DNA of 64,000 nt from GCA-002704185 sp902588515 (GTDB lineage: Bacteria; Pseudomonadota; Alphaproteobacteria; Pelagibacterales; Pelagibacteraceae). The notes beneath the pieces are model-generated. The model saw only the letters and a program-made list of their open reading frames with translations, had not been told where the DNA came from and ran no database searches. Each line of letters starts with the position of its first letter. Within the stretch, counting starts at the first letter, position 1. The stretch covers positions 59,082 to 123,081 of the forward strand of contig CACIPP010000003.1 of assembly GCA_902588515.1 (NCBI GenBank), read 5' to 3'. The position numbers and the translations under genes are program-made. Shown piece after piece: positions 8,175 through 16,719 of the stretch.

Positions 8175-9199
8175 CCCCAAAAATTAACGAAAATCAAAAG
8201 CCAATTATAGATCAAAATTATTGTGTTGATCACGGTTTGCTTAAGGAAAAAATTGTTTATAAGCCATTTAGATATCCATGGTGTTATGATGCTTGGCTAA
8301 CTCAACAAAGAATCCATTGGTTACCAGAAGAGGTACCGCTGGCAGAAGATGTAAGAGATTGGCAAAAAAAACTAACCGCTCACGAAAAAAATCTTTTAAC
8401 ACAGATTTTTAGATTTTTTACTCAAGCAGATGTTGAGGTTAATAATTGTTATCTAAGACATTATACAACTGTATTTAAACCAACAGAAGTTTTAATGATG
8501 ATGACCGCTTTCGCGGCCATGGAAACAATCCATGTTGCAGCTTATTCACATCTTCTTGATACTATTGGGATGCCAGAGACAGAATATTCGGCGTTTTTAA
8601 AGTACAAGGAAATGAAAGATAAGTACGATTACATGCAAAACTTTAATACAAACAACAAAAGAGAAATTGCAAAAACAGTCGCTGTTTTTTCTGCTTTTAC
8701 CGAAGGCTTACAGTTGTTTGCGAGTTTTGCAATTTTATTAAACTTTCCTAGGTTCAATAAAATGAAAGGCATGGGCCAGATTGTTACTTGGTCAGTTAGG
8801 GACGAAACTTTGCATTGTAACTCAATGATAAAGATATTTAATACCTTTTGCCAAGAAAACCCAGGTTTACTAGATAAATCTCTAAAGAAGGAAATAGAAG
8901 ATGCATGCAGGACAATAGTTGATCATGAAGATGCATTTATCGATTTAGCTTTTGAAATGGGTCCGATTGAGGGTTTAACAGCTCAGCAAGTTAAAGATTA
9001 TATCCGTTGGATTGCTAATAGAAGATTAGCACAATTAAAAATGGATGAAATTTACGATGTAAAAGAGAATCCTCTTGAGTGGTTAGATACCATGTTAAAT
9101 GGAGTTGAACACATGAATTTCTTTGAAGGAAGAGCCACTGAATATTCTAAAGCTTCCACAAGAGGATCTTGGGTCGAAGCATTTGATTTTACAAAATAA
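8165..9199 (+). CDS. nrdB: Class Ia ribonucleotide reductase, beta (small) subunit
   Basis: Di-iron, tyrosyl-radical subunit of ribonucleotide reductase (344 aa). The ATG at 8165 has GAGGAG at 8151-8156; an earlier in-frame GTG at 8156 is part of that site and is rejected. Iron ligands seen: D89, E120 and H123 (in METIH), E181, E215 and H218 (in RDETLH). The radical tyrosine Y127 sits four residues after H123, as in E. coli, so this is a Tyr-radical (Ia-type) protein rather than a Phe-containing Ic one. No ATP-cone at its N-terminus. It overlaps nrdA by 10 bp and is followed by a rho-independent terminator. Confidence 0.96.
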   Translation: MSVAPKINENQKPIIDQNYCVDHGLLKEKIVYKPFRYPWCYDAWLTQQRIHWLPEEVPLAEDVRDWQKKLTAHEKNLLTQIFRFFTQADVEVNNCYLRHYTTVFKPTEVLMMMTAFAAMETIHVAAYSHLLDTIGMPETEYSAFLKYKEMKDKYDYMQNFNTNNKREIAKTVAVFSAFTEGLQLFASFAILLNFPRFNKMKGMGQIVTWSVRDETLHCNSMIKIFNTFCQENPGLLDKSLKKEIEDACRTIVDHEDAFIDLAFEMGPIEGLTAQQVKDYIRWIANRRLAQLKMDEIYDVKENPLEWLDTMLNGVEHMNFFEGRATEYSKASTRGSWVEAFDFTK

Positions 9200-9222
9200 T
9201 TAATATTAATAAATTTAAAGAG

Positions 9223-9248
9223 GGCGGTATAAATTTACCGCCTTTTTT
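9223..9248 (+). terminator. Rho-independent terminator after nrdB
   Basis: A perfect 7-bp stem (GGCGGTA at 9223-9229, TACCGCC at 9236-9242) with a 6-nt loop is followed by six T residues. It ends the nrdAB unit and overlaps the stop codon of the convergent prpC at 9247-9249. On the minus strand the hairpin follows prpC and is trailed by a T-rich tract, so it may work in both directions. Confidence 0.88.
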
Positions 9249-10359
9249 ATTTTGAAATTTTTCTATGAGAAGTGCCCGTATATTTAGAAAGAGGTCTAAT
9301 CAACTTATTGCTTTCAAATTGTTCCATTATGTGAGCACACCAACCAGTAATTCTTGATACAATAAAAATAGGTGTAAAAAAATCAATATCAAAACCCATC
9401 AAAAGATATGTGGGACCTGCTGGAAAGTCTAAATTTGGTTTAATATTCTTTTCTCTTAGCATTGTATCTTCAAGAATTTTTGAAATCTTGGGTAATTCAG
9501 AATTTTTATAATATTTAGCGGTTTTATGGAAGTATTCAGTCATTGTAGGAACCCTTGAGTCACCATTACGATAAACCCTATGACCAAACCCCATGATTAG
9601 TTCTTTATTTTTAATTTTGTTTAAAATAAATTCCTCAGCTTTATCTGAAGAGCCCACTTCATTCAGCATATGTGCGACTGCTTCGTTTGCACCTCCATGC
9701 AATGGTCCTTTTAAACTAGCTACTGCTCCAGTTACTGCTCCATGCATATCTGACAAGCTGCTAGTAATCACTCTTGAAGTAAATGTTGATGCATTAAAAC
9801 TATGTTCAGCATATAATGTCATCGATGCATCAAATGCTTTGACAACTTCTTTACTGGGGACTTTTCCAAAACACATATGAAAAAAATTTTCGCAAAAATC
9901 TAAATCATTGTTAGGTTCAATAATATCTTGCCCTTTTCTTACTCTAAAGTTCGCAGCTACAGCAGTAGAGACTTTTGCAAGTAATCTTAATGATTTTCTC
10001 ATATTAGCTTCTTTTGAATTATTCGATGCATCTGGATCTTCTAACCCCATGTGGCTGATAGATGTTCTAGTAGTATCCATTGGATGAGCTTTTTTTGGAT
10101 AGTTTTTAATAATTGATTTTAAATTATCTGAAATCTCTCTATTATTTCTTTCATTCTTTTTAAATTCTGATAATTGGTTTTTATTAGGCAAGTCATCATT
10201 AAGAATCAAATAAGCAACTTCTTCAAAATTACATTTTTCACAAAGCTCTTGAACTGTATATCCACGATAAGTTAAAGAATTTATATCTGGCATTACTTCA
10301 GATATTTTTGTTTCATCGCTAATTACACCAATTAATCCTTTTTTAATCTCATTATTCAT
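9247..10359 (-). CDS. prpC: 2-methylcitrate synthase/citrate synthase-type protein
   Basis: Citrate-synthase family enzyme (370 aa). Adjacency to prpB assigns it to the 2-methylcitrate cycle, condensing propionyl-CoA with oxaloacetate. The N-terminus KKGLIGVISDETKIS and NSLTYRGYTVQEL is typical of PrpC. Catalytic regions seen are SLKGPLHGGANEAV near residue 215, the GFGHRVYRNGDSR histidine loop near 257 and a C-terminal arginine region. The start codon overlaps the prpB stop by 1 bp, so the two are co-translated. A second substrate such as acetyl-CoA cannot be excluded from sequence. Confidence 0.9.
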   Translation of the reverse strand: MNNEIKKGLIGVISDETKISEVMPDINSLTYRGYTVQELCEKCNFEEVAYLILNDDLPNKNQLSEFKKNERNNREISDNLKSIIKNYPKKAHPMDTTRTSISHMGLEDPDASNNSKEANMRKSLRLLAKVSTAVAANFRVRKGQDIIEPNNDLDFCENFFHMCFGKVPSKEVVKAFDASMTLYAEHSFNASTFTSRVITSSLSDMHGAVTGAVASLKGPLHGGANEAVAHMLNEVGSSDKAEEFILNKIKNKELIMGFGHRVYRNGDSRVPTMTEYFHKTAKYYKNSELPKISKILEDTMLREKNIKPNLDFPAGPTYLLMGFDIDFFTPIFIVSRITGWCAHIMEQFESNKLIRPLSKYTGTSHRKISK

Positions 10360-11255
10360 TATTCATGACCATCTGTGTTAAAATCAGTAATTTTTTTACC
10401 GGGTTGGTTATACTTTTCATACTCTACTAATTCATACAACCTTTTTCTACTCTGCATATTTTTTATCACATTATTCTGATGCCCATCTTTAAATATTGAA
10501 TTTAATCCATCCTCCACATTCTTTAGAGCTAATCTTTGAGTTGTAACTGGGTAAATTACAATATTATAGCCTAGGTTTATAAGTTGTTTCTTACTTAAAA
10601 GTTTAGATTTTCCAAATTCAGTCATGTTGGCTAACAAAAATGTTTTTGCATTTTTTCTAATAATCTCAAATTCTTTTTCGTCTTTCATTGCTTCTGGAAA
10701 AATCATATCAGCACCTGCGTCTTCATATGCCTTAACTCTTTCAATTGTTTTATCAATTCCTTCAACAGAATTGGCGTCTGTTCTTGCTATAATTAAAAAA
10801 TTCTTATCTTTTTTTGCCTTAACAGCTACTTTGATTTTATTAACCATTTCGTCTTTAGAAATTAGTTCTTTATTATCTAGATGCCCGCATCTTTTTTCTG
10901 GAATCTGGTCCTCAATATGTAAACCACTAAGTCCAAATGTTTCAAAAGTCTCAACAGTTTTTTTGCAATCAGAGAAACCAGTGTCAGCATCTACAATCGT
11001 TGGTAATAAAGTACATTGAGAAATTTGCTTAGCACGATTGCTAACATGCTCTAATGTTGTTAAACCAATATCTGGAAGACCCAGATCATTTGACATAACT
11101 CCTCCTGATACATATATACCGTCGAACCCAATATCTTTGATTAGTTTAGCTACTAATGCATTGTAGGCCCCTGGAAAAACTAAAAGTTTTCCCGACTTAA
11201 GACTCGAAAATAAATTAGATCTTTTTTCTTTTGAATTAATATTTACAAAATGCAT
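10359..11255 (-). CDS. prpB: Methylisocitrate lyase
   Basis: Member of the isocitrate lyase/PEP mutase superfamily (about 298 aa), splitting 2-methylisocitrate to pyruvate and succinate. Seen: the metal-site stretch DADTGFSD near residue 88, the family signature EKRCGHL near 121 with its catalytic cysteine, and IARTDANS near 157. I use the ATG at 11255 (MHFVN) instead of the in-frame TTG two codons upstream. It precedes prpC with a 1-bp overlap. The cycle's dehydratase (prpD or acnD/prpF) is not in the locus. Confidence 0.91.
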   Translation of the reverse strand: MHFVNINSKEKRSNLFSSLKSGKLLVFPGAYNALVAKLIKDIGFDGIYVSGGVMSNDLGLPDIGLTTLEHVSNRAKQISQCTLLPTIVDADTGFSDCKKTVETFETFGLSGLHIEDQIPEKRCGHLDNKELISKDEMVNKIKVAVKAKKDKNFLIIARTDANSVEGIDKTIERVKAYEDAGADMIFPEAMKDEKEFEIIRKNAKTFLLANMTEFGKSKLLSKKQLINLGYNIVIYPVTTQRLALKNVEDGLNSIFKDGHQNNVIKNMQSRKRLYELVEYEKYNQPGKKITDFNTDGHE

Positions 11256-11298
11256 AGGCAAAACAATTTATCATTTTTAAATTGAAAAAGTCAAAAAA

Positions 11299-11979
11299 TT
11301 ATTTAATTTTAAGTAATTTTTCAGATATTCCCTTGATCATATTAAAATCATTTATTAAATAGTCGTGCTTTATATTTTTTTCATCTTTTTCTGTATATCC
11401 GTGAGCAACTAATATAAATTTTATTTTTGCTTGAATCGCTGCTTCTGAGTCTGTTTCACTATCACCTACCATAATTGTGTTTTCTTTTTTTATGCTTAAT
11501 ATCTCTATTATATTTGTTAAGTGTCTTGGGTCTGGTTTCTTAAATTCAAATGTATCTGAGCCAGCTACAAAAATAAAATATTTATCTACATTTAATTCTT
11601 TTAGAAGTTTTACAGCTAAGTATTCGGGCTTGTTAGTACATATTGCAAGATGAATATTTTTTTTCTTACACCAGCTTAATAAATTAATTACATTTTTATT
11701 TAGTTTCGACTTAGTAGATATATTGTTTTTATAAAAATTTATGAAATCTGCAGTCATATTATCAATTTTTTTTGAGCTAGAAACTTTTTGATTTTTTTCG
11801 TGAGTATTAACTGACTTTATGATCATCTGCTTCGCCCCTCGTCCAGCTAAAAATCTTATTGAGCTTGCTGGCTGCTCAGGGTATCCATACTTTTTCATCA
11901 CATAATTATGAGCCTTCATCAAATCTGGAGCTGTATCTACCAAGGTTCCATCTAAATCAAAAATTATACAGTTTTCCAT
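11299..11979 (-). CDS. gph: HAD-family phosphatase, phosphoglycolate phosphatase type
   Basis: Haloacid dehalogenase superfamily hydrolase (226 aa). Motif I FDLDGTLVDT is at residues 8-17 (nucleophile D8), motif II is ICTNKP near 114, the motif III lysine is in FKKPDP near 145 and motif IV is VGDSETD near 167. The size, the helical cap after motif I and the LAGRGAKQMI segment suit a Gph-type enzyme removing phosphate from 2-phosphoglycolate, but HAD substrates are hard to assign. It lies 43 bp upstream of prpB on the same strand and may share its transcript. It is divergent from the glmU-domain gene. Confidence 0.8.
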   Translation of the reverse strand: MENCIIFDLDGTLVDTAPDLMKAHNYVMKKYGYPEQPASSIRFLAGRGAKQMIIKSVNTHEKNQKVSSSKKIDNMTADFINFYKNNISTKSKLNKNVINLLSWCKKKNIHLAICTNKPEYLAVKLLKELNVDKYFIFVAGSDTFEFKKPDPRHLTNIIEILSIKKENTIMVGDSETDSEAAIQAKIKFILVAHGYTEKDEKNIKHDYLINDFNMIKGISEKLLKIK

Positions 11980-12092
11980 GCTTTTTGTTAATTATTTGTA
12001 TCTTTATCAGTAATCACAAAATTAACATAGTTTTAATTAAAATTTGAAATGTTGATCTAACTAAAAGATACATTTATAGCCTATAAAATATT

Positions 12093-12680
12093 ATGCAAAA
12101 AAAATTAAGATCTTTGGCTAAAAAAGCTGGTGTAAAGTTTGTAGATATTGAAACAGTTTATTTAAGCAAAGATACGAAATTTGGTAAAAATGTAACTATT
12201 GAGCCATATGTGGTAATTGGATTAAATGTTGTTATAGGGAACAATGTAATTATTAAGTCTTTTTCTCATATCGAAAAAGCTATCATAAAAAACAATATTG
12301 AAATTGGCCCATTTGCTAGAATTAGGCCAGAGAGTACAATTGATGATAATTCAAAAATTGGAAATTTTGTAGAGGTTAAAAAATCCTATATTGGCAAAAA
12401 TAGTAAAATAAATCATCTGTCATATGTTGGTGACACTAAAATCGGTAAAAAAGTAAATTTAGGAGCTGGTACTATCACATGTAATTATGATGGAAAAAGG
12501 AAAAGTAAAACAATAATCGAGGATAATGTTTTTGTGGGGTCAAATACATCATTAGTTGCTCCGATTAAAATTGGATCTAATTCGATAATTGGAGCAGGAT
12601 CAGCTATAACAAAAAATGTTGGTTCGAATAAACTTGCCCTTACAAGAGCAAATCAAAAAATTTTTAAAAATAGGAAATAA
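12093..12680 (+). CDS. glmU: Stand-alone GlmU C-terminal domain (glucosamine-1-phosphate N-acetyltransferase)
   Basis: A 195-residue left-handed beta-helix protein that matches only the acetyltransferase half of GlmU, which makes GlcNAc-1-P for UDP-GlcNAc. Hexapeptide repeats run from about residue 20. Catalytic-site stretches are kept: FARIRPES near 73, the histidine in INHLSYVGD near 107, GAGTITCNYDG near 125 and the acetyl-CoA region VFVGSNTSLVAP near 147. A full GlmU has about 230 more N-terminal residues carrying the uridylyltransferase. Only 113 bp separate this start from gph, so that half is not here. glmS follows after 3 bp. Confidence 0.88.
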   Translation: MQKKLRSLAKKAGVKFVDIETVYLSKDTKFGKNVTIEPYVVIGLNVVIGNNVIIKSFSHIEKAIIKNNIEIGPFARIRPESTIDDNSKIGNFVEVKKSYIGKNSKINHLSYVGDTKIGKKVNLGAGTITCNYDGKRKSKTIIEDNVFVGSNTSLVAPIKIGSNSIIGAGSAITKNVGSNKLALTRANQKIFKNRK

Positions 12681-12683
12681 ATA

Positions 12684-14504
12684 ATGTGTGGCATAATCGG
12701 AATATCTAGCAATAAACCAGTATCATCAATAATACTGAATTCTTTAAAAAAATTAGAGTATAGAGGATACGATTCTGCAGGTTTAGCTACCATAGACAAA
12801 GGTTTTATAAATGAAATTAAATGCGAAGGTAGAGTTAATAATTTAGAAAAAAGTGTACTGTCGTCTAAGCTTGATGGTGTAACAGGAATTGGACATGTAA
12901 GATGGGCTACGCATGGTTTACCAAATACAATAAATGCGCATCCTCATTCATCAGAAAAAGTATCAGTGGTACATAATGGCATAATAGAAAATGCGACTTT
13001 ATTAAAAAAACATTTAGTAAAAAATGGGCATAAATTTAAATCTCAAACTGATACAGAAGTAATAGTACATTTAATAACAGAATATTTAAAAACTAATAAT
13101 ATTAAAAATACTATCACAAAAGTTTTAAGCAAACTCCACGGTAGCTTTGCTTTAGGTATAATTTTTACCGACTACCCAGACTTGTTAGTTGGAGCAAGGA
13201 GAGGGTCTCCTCTAGCTGTTGGATATGGGCCAAGTGAGAACTACCTTGGTTCAGATTCTTACGCTTTAAAATCTATGACAAATAAAATCACTTATTTAGA
13301 TGATGGCGAGTTTTGTATTATAAAAAAAGATAAGGTTGAATTTTATAATACAGGTGGATTAGTTATAAATAAAAAAGTTTTAGAATTGTCAAAAGAAGAT
13401 TTAGATATTAATAAAGGAGACTTTAAACATTTCATGGCCAAAGAGATTGCTGAACAACCAAATACAATAAGCTCATGTATTAAGGAGTATATTAATAAAT
13501 TAAATAATGAATTAAATATTTTTAATTTTCCATGGAAAAAGGAGGATTTTAATAAAATTATTTTAATAGGTTGTGGTACTGCTTACCACGCATGTGTAAT
13601 AGCTAAATATTGGCTAGAAAAATTAACTAAGCTTGAAGTAGACGTGGATATTGCTTCTGAGTTTAGGTATCGGAATAACAGATTTAAAAAACAAAATTTA
13701 TATATATTTGTTTCTCAATCTGGAGAAACTGCCGATACATACGCTGCCTTAGATTTGTGCAATAAACACAAAATGAAAACTTGCGCTGTAGTAAATGTAG
13801 TAGAAAGCTCAATTGCAAGAGACGCGAAATTTGTATTACCAATACATTGTGGACAAGAAGTTGGAGTTGCCTCTACAAAGGCTTTTTTAGGTCAAATGTT
13901 AGTTTTGTATTTGATTACTTTAAAAATTTCAAAAATTAGAGGCGAGATTAAAGACAATGAATATACAGATAAAATTGATCAATTAAAATTACTTCCAAAA
14001 TTAATTACGAAAACACTTAAAACTGAGTCAAAAATTAGTACTTTAAGCGAGACATTTACAAAAGCTAAAGGCTCCATGTTTTTGGGCAGGGGTAACTCTT
14101 ATCCTGTTGCATTAGAAGGAGCATTAAAATTAAAGGAATTATCTTACATCCATGCCGAGGGATATCCTGCAGGAGAGATGAAACACGGTCCATTGGCTTT
14201 GATAGAGGAGGGTATGCCAGTTGTAGTTATCGCGCCAAGAGATGAGCATTATGAGAAAACTTTATCAAATATGCAAGAAGTCATCGCAAGAGGAGCTAAG
14301 GTATTACTAATAACGAACAAAAGTTCTGATGAAATTAAATTTGAAAACTTATGGGAAAAAATTGAGGTTGAAACATCGTCAAACGATCTAAATCCATTCC
14401 TGTTGACATTGCCTTTACAGAACTTGGCATATTTTACAGCGTTGTCATTAGGCCACGATATAGATAAGCCTAGAAATTTGGCGAAATCCGTTACTGTAGA
14501 ATAA
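12684..14504 (+). CDS. glmS: Glutamine-fructose-6-phosphate aminotransferase (isomerizing)
   Basis: Makes glucosamine-6-phosphate from fructose-6-phosphate and glutamine, the first step to UDP-GlcNAc for peptidoglycan and lipid A. The N-terminal glutaminase starts MCGIIGI with catalytic Cys2 after Met removal and has LEYRGYDSAG and HVRWATHG. Two SIS sugar-isomerase domains follow (ILIGCGTAYHA near residue 292, SQSGETADT near 341, FLGRGNSYPVALEGALKLKE near 470), ending with the DKPRNLAKSVTVE tail typical of GlmS. At 606 aa it is full length. It lies 3 bp after the glmU-domain gene, so the two steps of one pathway are coupled. Confidence 0.97.
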   Translation: MCGIIGISSNKPVSSIILNSLKKLEYRGYDSAGLATIDKGFINEIKCEGRVNNLEKSVLSSKLDGVTGIGHVRWATHGLPNTINAHPHSSEKVSVVHNGIIENATLLKKHLVKNGHKFKSQTDTEVIVHLITEYLKTNNIKNTITKVLSKLHGSFALGIIFTDYPDLLVGARRGSPLAVGYGPSENYLGSDSYALKSMTNKITYLDDGEFCIIKKDKVEFYNTGGLVINKKVLELSKEDLDINKGDFKHFMAKEIAEQPNTISSCIKEYINKLNNELNIFNFPWKKEDFNKIILIGCGTAYHACVIAKYWLEKLTKLEVDVDIASEFRYRNNRFKKQNLYIFVSQSGETADTYAALDLCNKHKMKTCAVVNVVESSIARDAKFVLPIHCGQEVGVASTKAFLGQMLVLYLITLKISKIRGEIKDNEYTDKIDQLKLLPKLITKTLKTESKISTLSETFTKAKGSMFLGRGNSYPVALEGALKLKELSYIHAEGYPAGEMKHGPLALIEEGMPVVVIAPRDEHYEKTLSNMQEVIARGAKVLLITNKSSDEIKFENLWEKIEVETSSNDLNPFLLTLPLQNLAYFTALSLGHDIDKPRNLAKSVTVE

Positions 14505-14509
14505 ATTAC

Positions 14510-14539
14510 TTGTCAATTTTGTAACTAGGTTTATATACT
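14510..14539 (+). promoter_or_regulatory. Candidate promoter for aroG at leaderless distance
   Basis: TTGTCA at 14510-14515 and TATACT at 14534-14539 are separated by 18 bp. The -10 element ends 9 nt before the aroG ATG, so transcription would begin at or within about 3 nt of the start codon. No Shine-Dalgarno sequence is visible. Chance matches are common in DNA this A+T rich. Confidence 0.45.
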
Positions 14540-14548
14540 TTAAGTTGT

Positions 14549-15925
14549 ATGGCCAAATGGAAATTAAATAGTTGGAAAGATAAACCCGTAAAGCATATTC
14601 CGGAGTATGAAAACAAAGATCAACTTAGGAATGTTTTAAACGAGCTATCAAGTTTTCCGCCATTAGTATTTGCAGGTGAAACTCGCTCTTTACTTAAAAA
14701 TTTAGCTGATGTTTCCCAAGGTAAAGCTTTTTTATTGCAAGGTGGAGATTGCGCAGAAAGTTTTGCTGAATTTCATCCAAATAATATTAGAGATTTTTTT
14801 AAGGTAATATTACAAATGTCATTAGTATTAACTGTATCATCAAATTTACCAGTTATAAAAGTTGGGAGAATTGCTGGACAATTCTCAAAACCTAGAAGTT
14901 CGCCAACTGAAAAAAAAGACAAAATAGAATTACCCAGCTATCTTGGTGATAATATTAATGGTTCAGAATTTTCGAAAGAAAGCAGAAACCCAGATCCAAA
15001 TCGTTTATTGAAAGCTTATTCACAATCTGCATCAACATTAAATCTTTTAAGAGCATTTTCTCAAGGAGGTTTCGCAGATTTAAATAAAGTTCATCTATGG
15101 AACATGTCATTTATAAACGACAACGCTAAAACAAAATTTAAGGAAATTGAAGAAAAAGTAAGTGACTCACTATCTTTTATGGAAGCCTGTGGAATAACAT
15201 CAGAAACTAATAGAAGATTAAGAACTGTAAATTTTTATACTAGCCATGAAGCCTTATTATTACCAGTAGAGGAAGTTATGACACGAGTAGACTCAACAAC
15301 TGGCGAATACCATAATACTTCTGCACATTTTTTATGGATAGGAGATAGAACTAGACAACTCGACGGAGGTCATGTTGAGTACTGTAAAGGCATAAAAAAT
15401 CCAATAGGTATTAAATGTGGACCAACTTCAGACCCTAAAGAAATTATTAAACTTACAGAGATTTTGAATCCAGATAATGATGCTGGAAAAATTACTTTAA
15501 TAATTAGATTAGGTCACGACAAAGTTAAAATTAAATTACCTAAATTAATTAAAGAGATTAAAAAAGCAGGACGAAACGTAATATGGTCATGTGATCCAAT
15601 GCACGGTAATACTGTTAAATCATCTACAGGATTTAAAACGCGACCTTTTGATAATATTTTAAAAGAGGTGAAAGAGTTTTTTGATGTACATCAATCCGAA
15701 GGAACTTTTGGAGGTGGGTTACATATTGAAATGACAGGAAAAAACGTAACTGAGTGTACCGGCGGTGCACAAAATATAACTGACAAAGATCTTTCGAATA
15801 GATATCATACTCATTGTGATCCAAGACTTAACGCAAACCAGGCTATTGAGTTAGCATTTTTAATATCTGAAGAAATTAAGAAAAATTCGCATTTTTCAAA
15901 AAATAAAATTAAATTTGCGTCATAA
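14549..15925 (+). CDS. aroG: Class II 3-deoxy-7-phosphoheptulonate (DAHP) synthase
   Basis: First enzyme of the shikimate pathway, condensing phosphoenolpyruvate with erythrose-4-phosphate. This is the plant-like class II type (458 aa). Seen: the N-terminal WKLNSWKDKPVKHIPEY, LLQGGDCAESFAEFHPNNIRD near residue 62 with the metal-binding Cys, KVGRIAGQFSKPRS near 112, the WIGDRTRQLDGGHVEY region near 264 and GLHIEMTGKNVTECTGGA near 389. No regulatory or chorismate-mutase domain is attached. It stands 44 bp after glmS with its own candidate promoter. Confidence 0.96.
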   Translation: MAKWKLNSWKDKPVKHIPEYENKDQLRNVLNELSSFPPLVFAGETRSLLKNLADVSQGKAFLLQGGDCAESFAEFHPNNIRDFFKVILQMSLVLTVSSNLPVIKVGRIAGQFSKPRSSPTEKKDKIELPSYLGDNINGSEFSKESRNPDPNRLLKAYSQSASTLNLLRAFSQGGFADLNKVHLWNMSFINDNAKTKFKEIEEKVSDSLSFMEACGITSETNRRLRTVNFYTSHEALLLPVEEVMTRVDSTTGEYHNTSAHFLWIGDRTRQLDGGHVEYCKGIKNPIGIKCGPTSDPKEIIKLTEILNPDNDAGKITLIIRLGHDKVKIKLPKLIKEIKKAGRNVIWSCDPMHGNTVKSSTGFKTRPFDNILKEVKEFFDVHQSEGTFGGGLHIEMTGKNVTECTGGAQNITDKDLSNRYHTHCDPRLNANQAIELAFLISEEIKKNSHFSKNKIKFAS

Positions 15926-15966
15926 TTATTAATTTTATTATTGTAAGAATTGGTTAAATTAAAGTC

Positions 15967-16701
15967 ATGACACCAGAATCAAGAATAAATTTTATTAAAG
16001 ATTGGTTAATTAAATATATTAAAAATATGCCAAAACCTGCTACTAGTTTAGTTGTTGGTGTATCAGGAGGTATAGACTCTGCAGTCGTGAGTACGATTTG
16101 TTCAATGTCTGGTATAAAAACATTCGCTTTATCAATGCCTATTAAGCAAATCAAAGAGCAAGATGATTTAAGCAAAAAACATTGTAAATGGCTTTTAACT
16201 AAGTTTAAAAATATTGAAATTTTAAATATTAATTTAGATGAAGTATTTACAAACTTTGAAAAAGCTTTAACTAAAAATAATAGTGAGCATGCTTTTGCTA
16301 ATAGTCGTGCTAGAATTAGAATGACTACGTTGTATCAAGTCGCAGGATCTAATAATGGTATTGTTGTGGGAACCGGAAATAAAGTTGAAGATTTCGGAGT
16401 AGGATTTTATACAAAATATGGTGATGGAGGTGTAGATATTTCACCTATCGCAGATTGTACAAAAACTGAAGTTTGGGAGATGGGAAAAGAACTCAAAATT
16501 GATGAAAAAATAATTTCAGCAAAACCAACAGATGGATTGTGGGTCGATGGAAGAAACGACGAAAATCAATTAGGAATGAGTTACGAGGAATTAGAGGAAG
16601 CCATGGTTAATCCAAATTCAAAAAACTATAAAAAATACCTAAAAATAAGAGAAACCAACCTACATAAAATGAAAGAAATTCCAGTTTGTAAATTTGATTA
16701 A
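15967..16701 (+). CDS. nadE: NAD+ synthase, short (ammonia-using) type
   Basis: Last step of NAD synthesis, amidating nicotinate adenine dinucleotide via an adenylate. The N-type ATP pyrophosphatase loop SGGIDSAV is near residue 34, ANSRARIRMTTLYQVA near 110 and VVGTGNKVEDFGVGFYTKYGDGGVD near 130, all standard NadE segments. At 244 aa it lacks the N-terminal nitrilase glutaminase domain of long NadE proteins, so it should use ammonia or a separate amidotransferase. It lies between aroG and cysS with short gaps. Confidence 0.95.
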   Translation: MTPESRINFIKDWLIKYIKNMPKPATSLVVGVSGGIDSAVVSTICSMSGIKTFALSMPIKQIKEQDDLSKKHCKWLLTKFKNIEILNINLDEVFTNFEKALTKNNSEHAFANSRARIRMTTLYQVAGSNNGIVVGTGNKVEDFGVGFYTKYGDGGVDISPIADCTKTEVWEMGKELKIDEKIISAKPTDGLWVDGRNDENQLGMSYEELEEAMVNPNSKNYKKYLKIRETNLHKMKEIPVCKFD

Positions 16702-16719
16702 TTCTTATATTAATCAAAC

